From contig WANN01000002.1 in assembly GCA_015521775.1 (NCBI GenBank), positions 62,001-126,000 of the forward strand: a stretch of DNA of 64,000 bases, given 5' to 3'. The DNA is from Thermoproteaceae archaeon. Lineage in GTDB: Archaea; Thermoproteota; Thermoprotei; Thermoproteales; Thermoproteaceae. The stretch's first letter is position 1. The number at the start of each line of letters is the position of its first letter. Of this stretch, positions 8,482 through 17,220 are shown one piece after another. The position numbers and the translations under genes were made by a program. A model generated the notes under the pieces. That model was not told the DNA's origin, searched no databases, and worked only from the letters and a program-made list of their open reading frames with translations.

Positions 8482-8843
8482 CGAGGGCCATCAAAACCAT
8501 AACACCACAAAACAACAATCTTTCTACAGATGGCGTAATATACACATAATATGTGGGGATAGGCACGCTTGATACATTTTATTTCCGTATTTTACCCCGC
8601 TCTCTTTAGAACCTTTTACTTTTTCCTGCCAAGCCGCGCGCCGCACTTCATTGACCTGGTCCAGTTAAGCCAGCAGCTGGGTGGAGGTGGTGAAACTGAT
8701 GGTTGGGCCATCTCTGGGGGCTCTGCCAGTTGTACTGGTTCTATGCAGAAGTCCTCGAAGTGCCGCGGCGAATTGGGACATAGGACTGCGGATGGTCGAG
8801 TAACATCGGCTATGCGTTTATAAATTGAGGCGTCACGGTACGT
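8482..8843 (+). other. Intergenic, no supported gene
   Basis: The stretch begins AT-rich with the downstream end of the dsr operon (cataacaccacaaaacaac) and a TTTT-rich tract near 8612-8624 that could serve as a terminator. A TATA box (gcgtttataaattg, about 8814-8827) serves the next small gene. Short open frames inside show no recognisable protein. Confidence 0.5.
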
Positions 8844-9068
8844 GTGGAGGAGTTTAGGCGGTATTTCGAGGATATGGAGGAGGCTAGGCGTGTGAGGAGG
8901 GAGAGGGCTGACTGGAGGTTCATAGAATCGTTGCCGCCGGGGCTGAGGATAGCCCTGACATACTACATAGAGACTGGTGATATCAGGCGGGCGTGCAGGA
9001 TCGCCGAGGTCGGTATAGAGGAGTTCAGAGAACTCATGAGGAAGGCCAAGGTGCCCCTCATAGCGTGA
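8844..9068 (+). CDS. UPF0175-like small HTH protein
   Basis: A 74-aa protein ending DIRRACRIAEVGIEEFRELM followed by RKAKVPLIA, which matches the helix-turn-helix end of UPF0175 proteins (pattern: a-x-x-A-G-x-s-x-x-E-F-x-x-L-L-x-x-x-x-V-P). UPF0175 members are often antitoxins or DNA-binding partners of PIN-type toxins; no PIN gene is adjacent. It starts at a GTG with a TATA box about 24 bases upstream, so it is likely an independent leaderless gene. Confidence 0.55.
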   Translation: MEEFRRYFEDMEEARRVRRERADWRFIESLPPGLRIALTYYIETGDIRRACRIAEVGIEEFRELMRKAKVPLIA

Positions 9069-9132
9069 ACAGCAGACGGCCTGTCCATTGAGCCTATCTA
9101 GGGCATGTTATCCAGGGACACGAACTGCATCG

Positions 9133-9249
9133 TTTGAAATAGGCACTGCGACGATCGCACACATCACCACGTTGTACATTGGCAGGCAGTGGAAAAGCGT
9201 CCAAAGACTTGGGACCAGAATCTGGGTTAGGAAGGCGAGTTTCGTCTGA
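9133..9249 (+). pseudogene. Decayed C-terminal copy of the dsr-operon third gene
   Basis: Frame FEIGTATIAH...VQRLGTRIWVRKASFV then stop closely matches the end of the protein at 8017-8481 (MFDLVAVAH...VSRRLGTRLWVRKIVRV), with about three residues deleted between the blocks. No upstream open frame remains, so only the 3' part of a former duplicate survives. Its end overlaps the 3' end of the acyl-CoA synthetase gene on the other strand, whose last codons read into the remnant. Confidence 0.65.
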
Positions 9250-11119
9250 GGACCCGTTGGAGCTCCTCCACGGCCTCAGGGTTCTCGAGTGCCGAGAGGT
9301 CGCCTGGGCTCCTCCCCATGTACACTGCCCTTATGACCCTCCTCATGATCTTCGCGTTCCTCGTCTTGGGCAGCATGCCGACGAACACCACGTCCTGGGG
9401 CGCCAGGGCCTTGCCCAGCGCCGTCTCCGCCGCCCTGAGGAGCTCCCTCCTGAGTTCCTCGGTCGGCGTGTGGCCAGCTCTGAGCACCACGAAGCAGAGG
9501 GGTACCTCCCCCTTGACCTCGTGGGGCACTCCCACACATGCGGACTCGGCCACGGCGGGATGCGAGTTGAGCGCGGCCTCTATTTCGGCTGGGCCCAGCC
9601 TCTTGCCGGCCACCTTTATCACGTCGTCAGCCCTACCCACAATGTAGAAGTATCCCTCCCCATCGACCACGGCCGCATCGCCGTGAGCCCAGACGTCTGG
9701 CCACTTAGACCAGTACGTTTCCAGGTACCTCTCGGGGTCCCTCCAGAACCCCCTAGTCATGCCCGGCCACACGGAGAGCACGGCCAGCTCCCCCTCGACC
9801 CCGGGAGGCACAGGCCTCCCTCCCTCGTCCAGCACGGCGGCCCTTATGCCGGGGCTAGGCCCGTTGAAGGAGGTGGGCTTGATGGGCTTGACCACGTAGC
9901 AGCCCAGTATGCCGCCCGATATCTCGGTGCCCCCAGAATAGTTTATTATGGGGATCCTCCCCCTGCCCGTCCCGTATAGCCACGTCCAGCTCTCCTGGTC
10001 GATAGGCTCGCCCGTGTTCCCGAACGCCCGCAGGGAGTCGGGAAGCGCCTCCGGCCCGGCTCCCAGGGACCTGAGCAGCCTTATCAGCGTGGCTGAGAGG
10101 CCCAGCACTGCTACGCGGGCCCCCTCGGCGAAGCGCCAGATCCTATCCCTGGGATGGTCGGGGGCCCCCTCGAAGAAGGCCATGGACGCGCCGAGCAGGT
10201 ACGAGCCGAAGACCAGCCACGGCCCCATCATCCACCCCATGTCCGTGACCCATGTCAGCACTTCTCCGGGACGTAGGTCGAAGTGGAAGTATATGTCTGC
10301 GGCGGCCTTTACGGGGAAGCCCCCATGCACGTGGACGGTGCCCTTGGGCCTGCCCGTGGTGCCCGACGTATATATTATCATGATGGGGTCCTCCGACCCC
10401 ATCCTTTCCACGTGGTCTCCGCCGGTCCTAAGGACCTCGTCGAGCCCGGTCCAATCCCCCCTTTTCCCACTCCTATAATGCACCACTACTTGTTCCACGG
10501 AGTCGGTGAGGCCGGCCAGGAGCTCGCCCAGCATGTCCACCTCCCTCCCCCTCCTGTACGCAACGTCCGAGGCGAACACGAAGCGGGCGCCGCTGTCCTC
10601 GAGCCTGACCCTGATGGCCTCCCTGCCGAACCCGGAGAACAGGGGCACCACGACGCCGCCAGCCCTTATGGCCCCAAGAAACACGGGCACTATCTCGGGG
10701 ACCATGGGCATGTATATGGCGACCCTGTCCCCCTTCCTGAGCCCGTTCCTCGTAAGCCAACTGGCGACGCCCCTCGACATGTAGAGCACCTCAGTGTATG
10801 TGAGTGTCCTCCGCTCGCCGTCCTCGCCCTCCCATATAACGAGGGGCCTCGGGTCCTCGGGCAACTGGTCAGCGATGTTTATCTCGCCGCCTACGAACCA
10901 CTGGGCCCAGGGCTTGCCCCTGGAGAGGTCGAGCACCTTGCTGTAGGGGGTTGCCCACCTCAGTTGGAGCACCTCCCTCTCGAAGATGCCCCAGAACTCC
11001 TCGGGCCTCTCGTACGTGAAGGCTACGAAATCTTCCACGCCTTTAAGCCCATGCCCGGCCATGAAGCGCGCCGCATTGCTCTCCTCAAGGTGGTCCCTCT
11101 CGGGGATCCAAACAACCAT
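9227..11119 (-). CDS. AMP-forming acyl-CoA synthetase (acetyl/propionyl-CoA synthetase-like)
   Basis: Activates a short carboxylic acid with ATP and CoA. Adenylate-forming motifs are IIYTSGTTGRPKGT (P-loop), GMTRGFWRDPERYLETYW, the hinge region, and the C-terminal PKTRNAKIMRR containing the catalytic lysine. The N-terminal WPQRWAT-like cap of acetyl-CoA synthetases is present as LQLRWATPYSKVLD. About 630 aa, normal for the Acs family. Start at ATG 11119 (MVVWIPERDHLEESN). With malate synthase and the semialdehyde dehydrogenase nearby it may feed acetyl- or propionyl-CoA, but the substrate is not readable. Confidence 0.87.
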   Translation of the reverse strand: MVVWIPERDHLEESNAARFMAGHGLKGVEDFVAFTYERPEEFWGIFEREVLQLRWATPYSKVLDLSRGKPWAQWFVGGEINIADQLPEDPRPLVIWEGEDGERRTLTYTEVLYMSRGVASWLTRNGLRKGDRVAIYMPMVPEIVPVFLGAIRAGGVVVPLFSGFGREAIRVRLEDSGARFVFASDVAYRRGREVDMLGELLAGLTDSVEQVVVHYRSGKRGDWTGLDEVLRTGGDHVERMGSEDPIMIIYTSGTTGRPKGTVHVHGGFPVKAAADIYFHFDLRPGEVLTWVTDMGWMMGPWLVFGSYLLGASMAFFEGAPDHPRDRIWRFAEGARVAVLGLSATLIRLLRSLGAGPEALPDSLRAFGNTGEPIDQESWTWLYGTGRGRIPIINYSGGTEISGGILGCYVVKPIKPTSFNGPSPGIRAAVLDEGGRPVPPGVEGELAVLSVWPGMTRGFWRDPERYLETYWSKWPDVWAHGDAAVVDGEGYFYIVGRADDVIKVAGKRLGPAEIEAALNSHPAVAESACVGVPHEVKGEVPLCFVVLRAGHTPTEELRRELLRAAETALGKALAPQDVVFVGMLPKTRNAKIMRRVIRAVYMGRSPGDLSALENPEAVEELQRVLRRNSPS

Positions 11120-11150
11120 AGGGGTATGGAGACCCAGAATAAGAACCTTT

Positions 11151-11354
11151 TTACTGTGGGGCCCTGTGCCCCCTCTTGCGCTTATCCCGGGCAAACTCGA
11201 GCGAGGCTATTGCCGTGAAGAGTATGGCGAGGAACGCCTGTAGCGCCACTAGAGGTCTCCACTCTAGGCCGAGCAACGCGAATATAGCTATGAGTACCAG
11301 CAGGCCTGGGGTCCCAATCATGGCCATGTAGTGGATTGCCATGAGGGGCCTCAT
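11151..11354 (-). CDS. sdhD: Succinate dehydrogenase membrane subunit (SdhD-like)
   Basis: A 67-aa protein with two hydrophobic helices (MIGTPGLLVLIAIFALLG and LVALQAFLAILFTAIASL) and a basic C-terminus. It is the last gene of the sdh operon and its ATG overlaps the stop of the preceding membrane subunit (ATGA at 11351-11354). I assign SdhD by position and topology only; the sequence is too short and divergent to show quinone-binding residues. Confidence 0.65.
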   Translation of the reverse strand: MRPLMAIHYMAMIGTPGLLVLIAIFALLGLEWRPLVALQAFLAILFTAIASLEFARDKRKRGHRAPQ

Positions 11355-11710
11355 AGCACCACTATTACGGCCAGGGCCATTATCCACACTATGATGCCCA
11401 CTAGGAAGAGGGCCAGCGCGGCCAGGTAGCGGCCCCTGTAGGTCTCCCTCAGCTTCCTCACCTTCCTCTCAACGAACTTCGTGAAGAGGGAGCCCATACT
11501 CACTACCGAGGCTATGCCCTTCAGGAACTCCACCACTATGGGCGTCGAGATCGCCCAGAGCAACGCCATGAAGGGCTTAAGGGGGACCAGCCCGGCGTAC
11601 CATGCTGCTACAGCCGCGGCATATATTGGCCCGTACACGGCCATGGCCTTGTAGGCCAGGTGGTGGAGGAGGCCCTCCAGGTGGTACTTGCCCAGCCTAC
11701 CCAGCGTCAT
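11351..11710 (-). CDS. sdhC: Succinate dehydrogenase membrane subunit (SdhC-like)
   Basis: About 119 aa with three hydrophobic segments (YGPIYAAAVAAWYAGL, FMALLWAISTPIVVEF, LAALALFLVGIIVWIMALAV) and an N-terminal LGKYHLEGLLHHLAYKAM whose histidines could be haem or quinone contacts. The start at ATG 11710 overlaps the sdhB stop. It would anchor SdhAB to the membrane and pass electrons to quinone. The assignment rests on operon position and topology. Confidence 0.7.
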   Translation of the reverse strand: MTLGRLGKYHLEGLLHHLAYKAMAVYGPIYAAAVAAWYAGLVPLKPFMALLWAISTPIVVEFLKGIASVVSMGSLFTKFVERKVRKLRETYRGRYLAALALFLVGIIVWIMALAVIVVL

Positions 11711-12408
11711 GGCCTCATCGCCCTCATCTTGAGCAATTGTATTGCGAAGGCCGGCTCTACTCCGCGGGGGCACACCTCGGAGCATGAGCCAATATAGTGG
11801 CAGGACCAGAGCCCGTCCTCGCCGTCGGCTATCCTCATCCTTTCCTGGGCGCCCCTGTCCCTGCTGTCGAATATCCAGCGCGCTGCCTGGCCGAGGGCCT
11901 GGGGGCCGAGGAACTCGGGGTTCTCGGCTACCCGTGGGCAGGCCGAGTAGCAGAGGCCGCAGAATATGCAGTATGCGAAGTCCAGGTACCTCTCCACGTC
12001 CTCGGGCCTCTGCCTGAACTCGTCGCCCCCTTCAAAGATCTCCTCCTCGCGTCTCAACATGTACGGCTTGACCCTCCTATGCTTGTCGAAGAACTCGCCC
12101 ATGTCGGTCACGAGGTCCTTGACCACGGGGTAGTTCCACATGGGCTCCACGGATATGTCCGTGGTCCCCAGGTCGCTTAGCTTGGTCTGGCACGCCAGCA
12201 TGGGCCTCCCGTTGATGACCATGCCGCACGAGCCGCATATGGCCATCCTGCAGCTGTACCTTAACGCGAGGGTCGGGTCCTGCTCCTCCTTGACCTTGAG
12301 GAGCAGGTCGAGCACCGTGGCCTTCTCAGAGGCGGCCTCAACCTTGTAGACCTGCCACCTGCCCTCCCCCGCCACCTGCCGTCTGACCCTGAGCGTAACG
12401 GGCACCAT
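11707..12408 (-). CDS. sdhB: Succinate dehydrogenase iron-sulfur subunit
   Basis: Electron-transfer subunit of complex II. The N-terminal plant-type ferredoxin domain has RYSCRMAICGSCGM and PMLACQ ([2Fe-2S] ligands). The C-terminal domain has CIFCGLCYSACP and CHYIGSCSEVCPRGVEP for the two further clusters. About 233 aa, normal length. The ATG at 12408 overlaps the sdhA stop (TGATG), so I prefer it to the in-frame upstream codon at 12435 inside sdhA. Confidence 0.95.
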   Translation of the reverse strand: MVPVTLRVRRQVAGEGRWQVYKVEAASEKATVLDLLLKVKEEQDPTLALRYSCRMAICGSCGMVINGRPMLACQTKLSDLGTTDISVEPMWNYPVVKDLVTDMGEFFDKHRRVKPYMLRREEEIFEGGDEFRQRPEDVERYLDFAYCIFCGLCYSACPRVAENPEFLGPQALGQAARWIFDSRDRGAQERMRIADGEDGLWSCHYIGSCSEVCPRGVEPAFAIQLLKMRAMRP

Positions 12409-14174
12409 CAGTACTTCCTCTCCTCGGGCTGCCATTTGGTTATGCGGACCGGCACGTAGGCCAGCTCGAGGCTCCCCCCACGCATGTACGCCAACGTGTG
12501 CTTGAGCCAGTTGGCGTCGTCCCTCTTGGAGTAGTCAGTCCTGTAGTGTGCCCCCCTGGACTCTGTCCTGGCATATGCCCCTGCCACCACGGCCATGACC
12601 GCGTCCAACATGCCGTCCACCTCGAGGAGGTCCTTGAGGTTCTGGTTGTACGCCTTTCCCCTGTCGTCCAGCCTCATGCTCCGAGCTTCCTCCCTCAGCC
12701 TCTTAAGCATGGCGGCGGCCTCCCCGAGCTGCGAGCCGTGGCGGAATATGCCCACGTGGTCCTCCATGATGTCCTGCATCCTCCTCCTAACCTCGTACAC
12801 AGAGACTGTGCCTCCCTCCCTGTGGAGCAGCCCGTCGTATATCCTCTTTTCCTCGGCCTTGACAGATTCCCTGAACGACTCGTCGATGGTTGGCTCGGCC
12901 AGCTCCATGGAGTACTTGGCCGCCTCCTCGCCCGTCAGCCTGCCCCACACCGCGCACTCGCTCAGCGAGTTGGAGCCGAGCCTGTTTGCGCCGTGAACAG
13001 ACACCGAGGCGACCTCGCCGGCGGCCCACAGCCCCCTCACCCAGTTGCCGCCTACATCGAGGACCCTCCCGTACGTGTCCGTGTGTATACCGCCCATGAT
13101 GTAGTGCACCGCGGGCCTCACTGGTATGGGCTCCTTGAGGGGATCCACGCCGACGTACCTGATGGCGAGTTCCCTTATGAATGGGATCCTCTCGTTGAGT
13201 TTCTTCTCGCCCAGGTGTCTGAGGTCGAGTAGGACGTGGCCCATCCCGCTCTCGGGATCGGTCAGTCCTCTCCCCTCCATTATCTCGGTGACTATGGCCC
13301 TCGATATTATGTCCCTTGGGGCCAGCTCCATGCGCTGCGGCGCGTACCTCTGCATGAACCTCTCCCCCTCCCTGTTGACCAGGTAGCCGCCCTCTCCACG
13401 CGCCGCCTCGCTTATCAGTATGCCGCTTGGGACCAGCGCTGTGGGGTGGAACTGGACGAACTCCATGTCCTTGAGGGGGAGCCCCTCCCTTAGGGCGAAT
13501 CCATATATCTCGCCGGTGCTGGAATGCGCCATTGTGGTAAGCCTGTACATCCTCCCGGATCCCCCAGCGGCGAGTATGCCCGCCTTGGCCCGGAAGGCCT
13601 TGAGCTCGCCGGTCTTCAAGTCCAGGGCCACGACCCCACGGAACTCGCCGTTCTCGATCACGACCTTGGTCACGAAGTGCTCGTGGTATATGTGGACGTT
13701 GTCGAACCTGAGCACGTTGTTGTAGAGCGTGGACATGATGAAGAAGCCGGTCTTGTCGGCGGCGAACGTGGTGCGGGGTATTGTCATGCCTCCGAAGGGC
13801 CTCTGGGCTATCCGCCCGTCAGGCTCCCTGGTCCACGGGACGCCGAGCCTGTCGAGGAGCCTCACCTCCTCTGGGGCCAGCTTGACGAGGAGCTCCACCG
13901 CGTCCTGGTCCGCCAGGAAGTCGCTGCCCTTCACGGTGTCATATGCGTGGAGGTCCAAGCTGTCGCCGGTCTTGTCAGGATAGAGCACGGCCGACATGCC
14001 GCCCTCGGCGGACACGCTGTGGCTCCTCATGGCGTGGACCTTGGTTAGGATGGCTATGCTCAGCCTGCCCCTGCCAGTCCACGCGGCCTGAAGTGCGGCC
14101 CTAAGCCCAGCAATGCCCGAACCAACGATAACGACGTCGTACTTGTACAGGTCCATGGGGATGCCAGTCCACAT
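12408..14174 (-). CDS. sdhA: Succinate dehydrogenase flavoprotein subunit
   Basis: Oxidises succinate to fumarate (or the reverse) on FAD. The Rossmann motif [15 protein letters not shown] is at the N-terminus, followed by [15 protein letters not shown] with the histidine that normally binds FAD covalently. [23 protein letters not shown] and the C-terminal [12 protein letters not shown] are further SdhA/FrdA hallmarks. 588 aa, first gene of the sdhABCD operon. The start at 14174 lies about 20-25 bases from an AT-rich taagataaac; an in-frame ATG at 14156 (MDLYKYDVV) is the alternative. Confidence 0.95.
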   Translation of the reverse strand: MWTGIPMDLYKYDVVIVGSGIAGLRAALQAAWTGRGRLSIAILTKVHAMRSHSVSAEGGMSAVLYPDKTGDSLDLHAYDTVKGSDFLADQDAVELLVKLAPEEVRLLDRLGVPWTREPDGRIAQRPFGGMTIPRTTFAADKTGFFIMSTLYNNVLRFDNVHIYHEHFVTKVVIENGEFRGVVALDLKTGELKAFRAKAGILAAGGSGRMYRLTTMAHSSTGEIYGFALREGLPLKDMEFVQFHPTALVPSGILISEAARGEGGYLVNREGERFMQRYAPQRMELAPRDIISRAIVTEIMEGRGLTDPESGMGHVLLDLRHLGEKKLNERIPFIRELAIRYVGVDPLKEPIPVRPAVHYIMGGIHTDTYGRVLDVGGNWVRGLWAAGEVASVSVHGANRLGSNSLSECAVWGRLTGEEAAKYSMELAEPTIDESFRESVKAEEKRIYDGLLHREGGTVSVYEVRRRMQDIMEDHVGIFRHGSQLGEAAAMLKRLREEARSMRLDDRGKAYNQNLKDLLEVDGMLDAVMAVVAGAYARTESRGAHYRTDYSKRDDANWLKHTLAYMRGGSLELAYVPVRITKWQPEERKY

Positions 14175-14433
14175 GTAATTTTGTTTATCTTAGCCAATCG
14201 TGAAAACTTGGGAAGCCTAATGTTGATGCGGGCTGGCGCGCCTTGCATGAGCCCTCGCCGGACATCCACATGCAGTTGGTGCCCCGTCCCGAGGCCCGGA
14301 CGGAAACTATGGGCGCCGTTGCATATAACACTTACGTCAGCCCGCGGAATAGGCGTCACAGCTCCAGTGGGGGCAAGTCCTCATCACGTGTTGCTGGGAC
14401 GACCAAAATAAAAGTCCGTCGTTGTGACACAAC

Positions 14434-14922
14434 GTGCTTTACCTGAGCAGGGACGTGGGGGAACCGCTCCTGGAATTCGCATACCGCGTGTTGAGGGAGG
14501 TCCACGCGGTCGAGGTTATTGCACGCGATACCGATCTGGGCAACGTGCTCGTGGTCGTGGAGGATCCCCTCTCGGCGATTCCCAGGGTTGTCGAGGTTAA
14601 GCTGGAGCTGGACGCGAGGTATGGGGACACGGGCATAATGCCGGTGGTTGTGGGCCGGGACGAAATACCCTTAATTGAAAGATTTAAGGCAGGCGTCGCA
14701 TCGCCCCAACCGCCCGAAGAAGCCCTCGCGGAGTTCGTCGCCTCTGTGCGTTCCTCGGTTCACCCGCGCAAGGTGGACGTAGTGGGCCACGTGGTGGCCA
14801 TCTGCGTGGAGGATCCCCTCTCGGCGATTCCCAGGGTTGTCGAGGTTAAGCTGGAGCTGGACGCGAGGTATGGGGACACGGGCATAATGCCGGTGGTTCT
14901 GCCCTGCGATGAGCTGGGCTAA
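14434..14922 (+). CDS. Nucleotidyltransferase-like partner of HEPN protein, with internal duplication
   Basis: 162-aa protein upstream of and overlapping a HEPN gene by 14 bases, the arrangement of MNT-HEPN toxin-antitoxin pairs. Segments such as NVLVVVEDPLSAIPRVVE and GIMPVVVGRDEIPLIERF resemble the C-terminal half of minimal nucleotidyltransferases, but the catalytic G-S-x-x-R-G and D-x-D signature is absent. A 31-residue block beginning VEDPLSAIPRVVEVK occurs twice, encoded by a perfect 94-bp direct repeat. Starts at a GTG about 27 bases after aaaataaaag. The loss of the signature suggests a degenerate or regulatory partner; antitoxin function is inference. Confidence 0.55.
   Translation: MLYLSRDVGEPLLEFAYRVLREVHAVEVIARDTDLGNVLVVVEDPLSAIPRVVEVKLELDARYGDTGIMPVVVGRDEIPLIERFKAGVASPQPPEEALAEFVASVRSSVHPRKVDVVGHVVAICVEDPLSAIPRVVEVKLELDARYGDTGIMPVVLPCDELG
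14556..14649 (+). repeat. 94-bp direct repeat, copy 1
   Basis: Identical to 14805-14898, 249 bp (83 codons) apart, so the repeat is in frame within the same gene. It starts cgtggaggatcccctctcgg and ends ccggtggtt. Confidence 0.95.
14805..14898 (+). repeat. 94-bp direct repeat, copy 2
   Basis: Perfect second copy of 14556-14649. Perfect identity at the DNA level points to a recent tandem-type duplication or gene conversion. Confidence 0.95.
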
Positions 14923-15247
14923 GGCGCTGACCCTCCTCGACGAGGCCGAGAGGGATCTGGCCGCAGGGTGTTACAACAAGGCGGCTTCGGCGGCCTACTT
15001 CGCGGCAAGGATGGCAGCCGAGCTGCTGGTTGCTGCCAGACAGGGAAACGTGCCGCGGAGGGACGACAAGCTGGCCAACGTGCTGCTTCACTGGGGACGG
15101 AAGGACCTGGCGGCGACCCTCCTCGAGCTGTACCAGTACAGGGTCATGGCCGACTATGGGTCGACCTCGTTGGACGTAGGCGTTGCGTCCAGGGCGGTGG
15201 ACATGGCCAGGCGCCTCTTGGGGGAGCTCAGGCACATGTTGGCCTAG
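14909..15247 (+). CDS. HEPN-domain protein
   Basis: A 112-aa all-helical protein. LLDEAERDLAAGCYNKAASA followed by AYFAARMAAELLVAA is the first two helices of HEPN domains, and the downstream LYQYRVMADYG is the archaeal variant of the R-x4-6-H ribonuclease region, with the terminal His replaced. HEPN proteins paired with nucleotidyltransferases are usually the RNase toxin. The canonical His is not seen, so catalytic activity is doubtful. Overlaps the upstream partner by 14 bases, implying co-translation. Confidence 0.72.
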   Translation: MSWAKALTLLDEAERDLAAGCYNKAASAAYFAARMAAELLVAARQGNVPRRDDKLANVLLHWGRKDLAATLLELYQYRVMADYGSTSLDVGVASRAVDMARRLLGELRHMLA

Positions 15248-16269
15248 TCGGCGCCGTAGGCCCTGCGCACAGCAAGCACCTTGGCCCGCGCCCCTTCCTC
15301 GTGGTAGCCCCGGAGGGGATAGGGCCTGTGGGTGGTTGACAGGAGGAGCCGCTCGGTGCCATGTATGTCCACGAACCACTTTACGAAATTGAGGAACTCG
15401 TCCACGGACACGTCCTCGTTGAATATGAGGTCTATGGGCATGCCGGTCACGAACACCTTGCCGGTCCTGGCCCTGAACTCGGCCACAGCTCTGCCCCACT
15501 CGTACGCGTCCCTGAGAGTCGTCTTGGGGGCTATGTCCACTGGATGTATGCCGCGGTACCCGAGCCTCGGCTCCATGGGCTGCACGTTGCCGTCGCAGTG
15601 CAGCATGGGGACCTTGCCTGCCCTCGTAACGGCGTCGACGAACCTGCCGTGCCACTCGTAGTACCTCTCCATGAGTCTGGGCGAGTACAGCGGCCCCCTA
15701 TAGTCCGCCGCATCGTCTGCCACCCTGACGGCGTCCACGACGTCCAGCTCGGCGCCGGCCCTCACGAGCTCGTACACGTAGCCCGCTATCCTGTCGTAGA
15801 GCGCCAGCGCTGCGTCGGGCCTGTAGCGCAGCAGCACGGCGAAGTCGTACCTGTGCCAAGTCTGGTCGTAGTCGGCCACCTCCTCGGGGACGGGCGGGGC
15901 GAAGAACGTCTCGGCGGTCTCGGTGGGGCCCAGCACCTTGAACACGATGTACCTCTCGCCGGCGTACCTGCCGGCGGCCTTGCGAAAGGCGTTGACCGCG
16001 TCTGCTACGACGCTGTGCAGGTCGGGCCACGGGTAATATTTCAATTCCTCTGAAACCCTCTCCGCCCACTGGGCCCTGGACTCGCCGGGCCTCTGCCCGT
16101 AGGGGCCGCCCCTAGAGAAGTACTCGGCCCACTGTGGCACTCTCACGCTGATGCCCACGGTGTCGCTTAGGGCGTACTCCTCCTCCTTGTTGTTGGCCTC
16201 TACCTGTATAGCTGGGCGCGGCGGCGTAAGCCCCTCGAAGACGGACTCAACGACGCGCCTCCTGGTCAT
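15244..16269 (-). CDS. Uroporphyrinogen decarboxylase-superfamily protein (methyltransferase-like)
   Basis: 341 aa with the UROD/MtaA TIM-barrel pattern: VADDAADYRGPLYSPRLMER, VPMLHCDGNVQPM and GYRGIHPVDIAPKTTLRDA. The superfamily includes HemE and corrinoid-dependent methyltransferases; the DD-x-A...P-x-L-x-S-P block and the HCDGN segment fit the methyltransferase-like branch rather than HemE. It is the last gene of a three-gene minus-strand run with two small overlapping genes. The natural substrate cannot be inferred. Possible link to the tetrapyrrole/corrinoid chemistry elsewhere in the window. Confidence 0.7.
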   Translation of the reverse strand: MTRRRVVESVFEGLTPPRPAIQVEANNKEEEYALSDTVGISVRVPQWAEYFSRGGPYGQRPGESRAQWAERVSEELKYYPWPDLHSVVADAVNAFRKAAGRYAGERYIVFKVLGPTETAETFFAPPVPEEVADYDQTWHRYDFAVLLRYRPDAALALYDRIAGYVYELVRAGAELDVVDAVRVADDAADYRGPLYSPRLMERYYEWHGRFVDAVTRAGKVPMLHCDGNVQPMEPRLGYRGIHPVDIAPKTTLRDAYEWGRAVAEFRARTGKVFVTGMPIDLIFNEDVSVDEFLNFVKWFVDIHGTERLLLSTTHRPYPLRGYHEEGARAKVLAVRRAYGAD

Positions 16270-16538
16270 AGCTCGAGTACCTTGAACCCGCGGTACCTCA
16301 GCTCGACTGAGGTACCGTAGAGCTCCCTCAGCCTCATCAGCAGGGGCGTTGCCCTAAGCGCTAGGGCCGCAGCATCGAACACGGCATACGGAGGCCACTC
16401 CACGACTACGGTGCCCCTTGCGCCGTCGGCCATCCCCCTTATGTGGATCCCGTTGATGACCATGGACACGTCCACGGAGAGTTCCTCGACAGCAACTATA
16501 TATTTCCGACCGTCCGCCTCGGCCTCAACCCTTATCAT
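16266..16538 (-). CDS. Small protein of unknown function
   Basis: 90 aa with no recognised family. The fold looks alpha/beta: MIRVEAEADGRKYIVAVEE, then MVINGIHIRGMADGARGTV. It overlaps the UROD-like gene at its 3' end and the 52-aa gene upstream at its 5' end, so the three genes form one operon from the TATA box near 16702-16709. Perhaps a small subunit or substrate-binding accessory of the UROD-like protein; this is position-based guesswork. Confidence 0.6.
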   Translation of the reverse strand: MIRVEAEADGRKYIVAVEELSVDVSMVINGIHIRGMADGARGTVVVEWPPYAVFDAAALALRATPLLMRLRELYGTSVELRYRGFKVLEL

Positions 16539-16683
16539 GGTGCACGATCCTCACCTTGAACCTGCCGCTCACGTTGGTGAGCTCCCCCTCGAGCTCGTTT
16601 GGGGGGCCTGGCAGCGACTCGAGGAGCCTCTTGACAAGCTCGTCGTCCACTTCCGCCTCCACTATGACCCTTATCTTGGCCAT
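16525..16683 (-). CDS. Small 52-aa protein, operon leader
   Basis: ATG at 16683 opens a 52-aa frame beginning MAKIRVIVEAEVDDELVKRL and ending RFKVRIVHHDKG. The pattern of two beta strands and a helix is regular and the ATG lies about 22 bases after the minus-strand TATA ttataaat (16702-16709), the leaderless distance. It overlaps the next gene by 14 bases. No family recognised. The opposite strand here has only out-of-frame shadows of MaoC. Confidence 0.6.
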   Translation of the reverse strand: MAKIRVIVEAEVDDELVKRLLESLPGPPNELEGELTNVSGRFKVRIVHHDKG

Positions 16684-16756
16684 GCCAAATCCCCGGCCCC
16701 CATTTATAATCGGATCGGGCCCAGCAAACGTTTTTTATCCCCCATGCCGACACGCC

Positions 16757-17188
16757 ATGTACTTCGAGGACTTCCAGGAGGGGTCCGAGTTCCTTACGCC
16801 GGGCCGCACCGTCACGGAGACGGACATAGTGAACTTTGCCGGCGTTTCCGGAGACTTCACGTCTATCCACCTGGACGAAACGGTCGCCAAGTCGTCGCCG
16901 TTCGGGACCCGCATAGCCCACGGCGTCTTGACTCTCTCCATTGTGACAGGGTTCTGGTGGAGGCTGGGCATCACGGACCACGTGGTGGCGTTCTACGGCA
17001 TCGACAAGCTGCGCTTCACGAGGCCCGTTAGGCCCGGCGACACTATAAGGGCCAGGATAAGGGTCGTGGGGAGGGAAAGGAGGGAGAGGTTCGGCCTGGT
17101 CACCCTCGCCCACGAGGTGCTCAACCAGGAGGGAGAGGCGGTCCTCGTCTTCGACGCGAAGCTGGCCGTCAAGTACAGGGAGGGCTAA
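16757..17188 (+). CDS. MaoC-like (R)-hydratase
   Basis: 143-aa hotdog enoyl-CoA hydratase. MYFEDFQEGSEF is the classic MaoC opening, and DFTSIHLDETVAKSSPFG with GTRIAHGVLTLS holds the hydratase-2 Asp and His. It would hydrate a trans-2-enoyl-CoA to the (R)-3-hydroxyacyl-CoA. The ATG at 16757 sits about 27 bases after tttttatc. Head-to-head with the small-gene operon. Together with acyl-CoA synthetase and thioesterases it suggests acyl-CoA metabolism in this part of the chromosome. Confidence 0.85.
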   Translation: MYFEDFQEGSEFLTPGRTVTETDIVNFAGVSGDFTSIHLDETVAKSSPFGTRIAHGVLTLSIVTGFWWRLGITDHVVAFYGIDKLRFTRPVRPGDTIRARIRVVGRERRERFGLVTLAHEVLNQEGEAVLVFDAKLAVKYREG

Positions 17189-17220
17189 TCCTTTTTTGCC
17201 CGGTGCATCCACGGCCCGCC

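Noticed and set aside
9179-9979. Plus-strand frame overlapping the acyl-CoA synthetase 3' end
   Set aside because: Antisense shadow of the synthetase; only the first part (9133-9249, different frame) has meaningful similarity, reported as a pseudogene.
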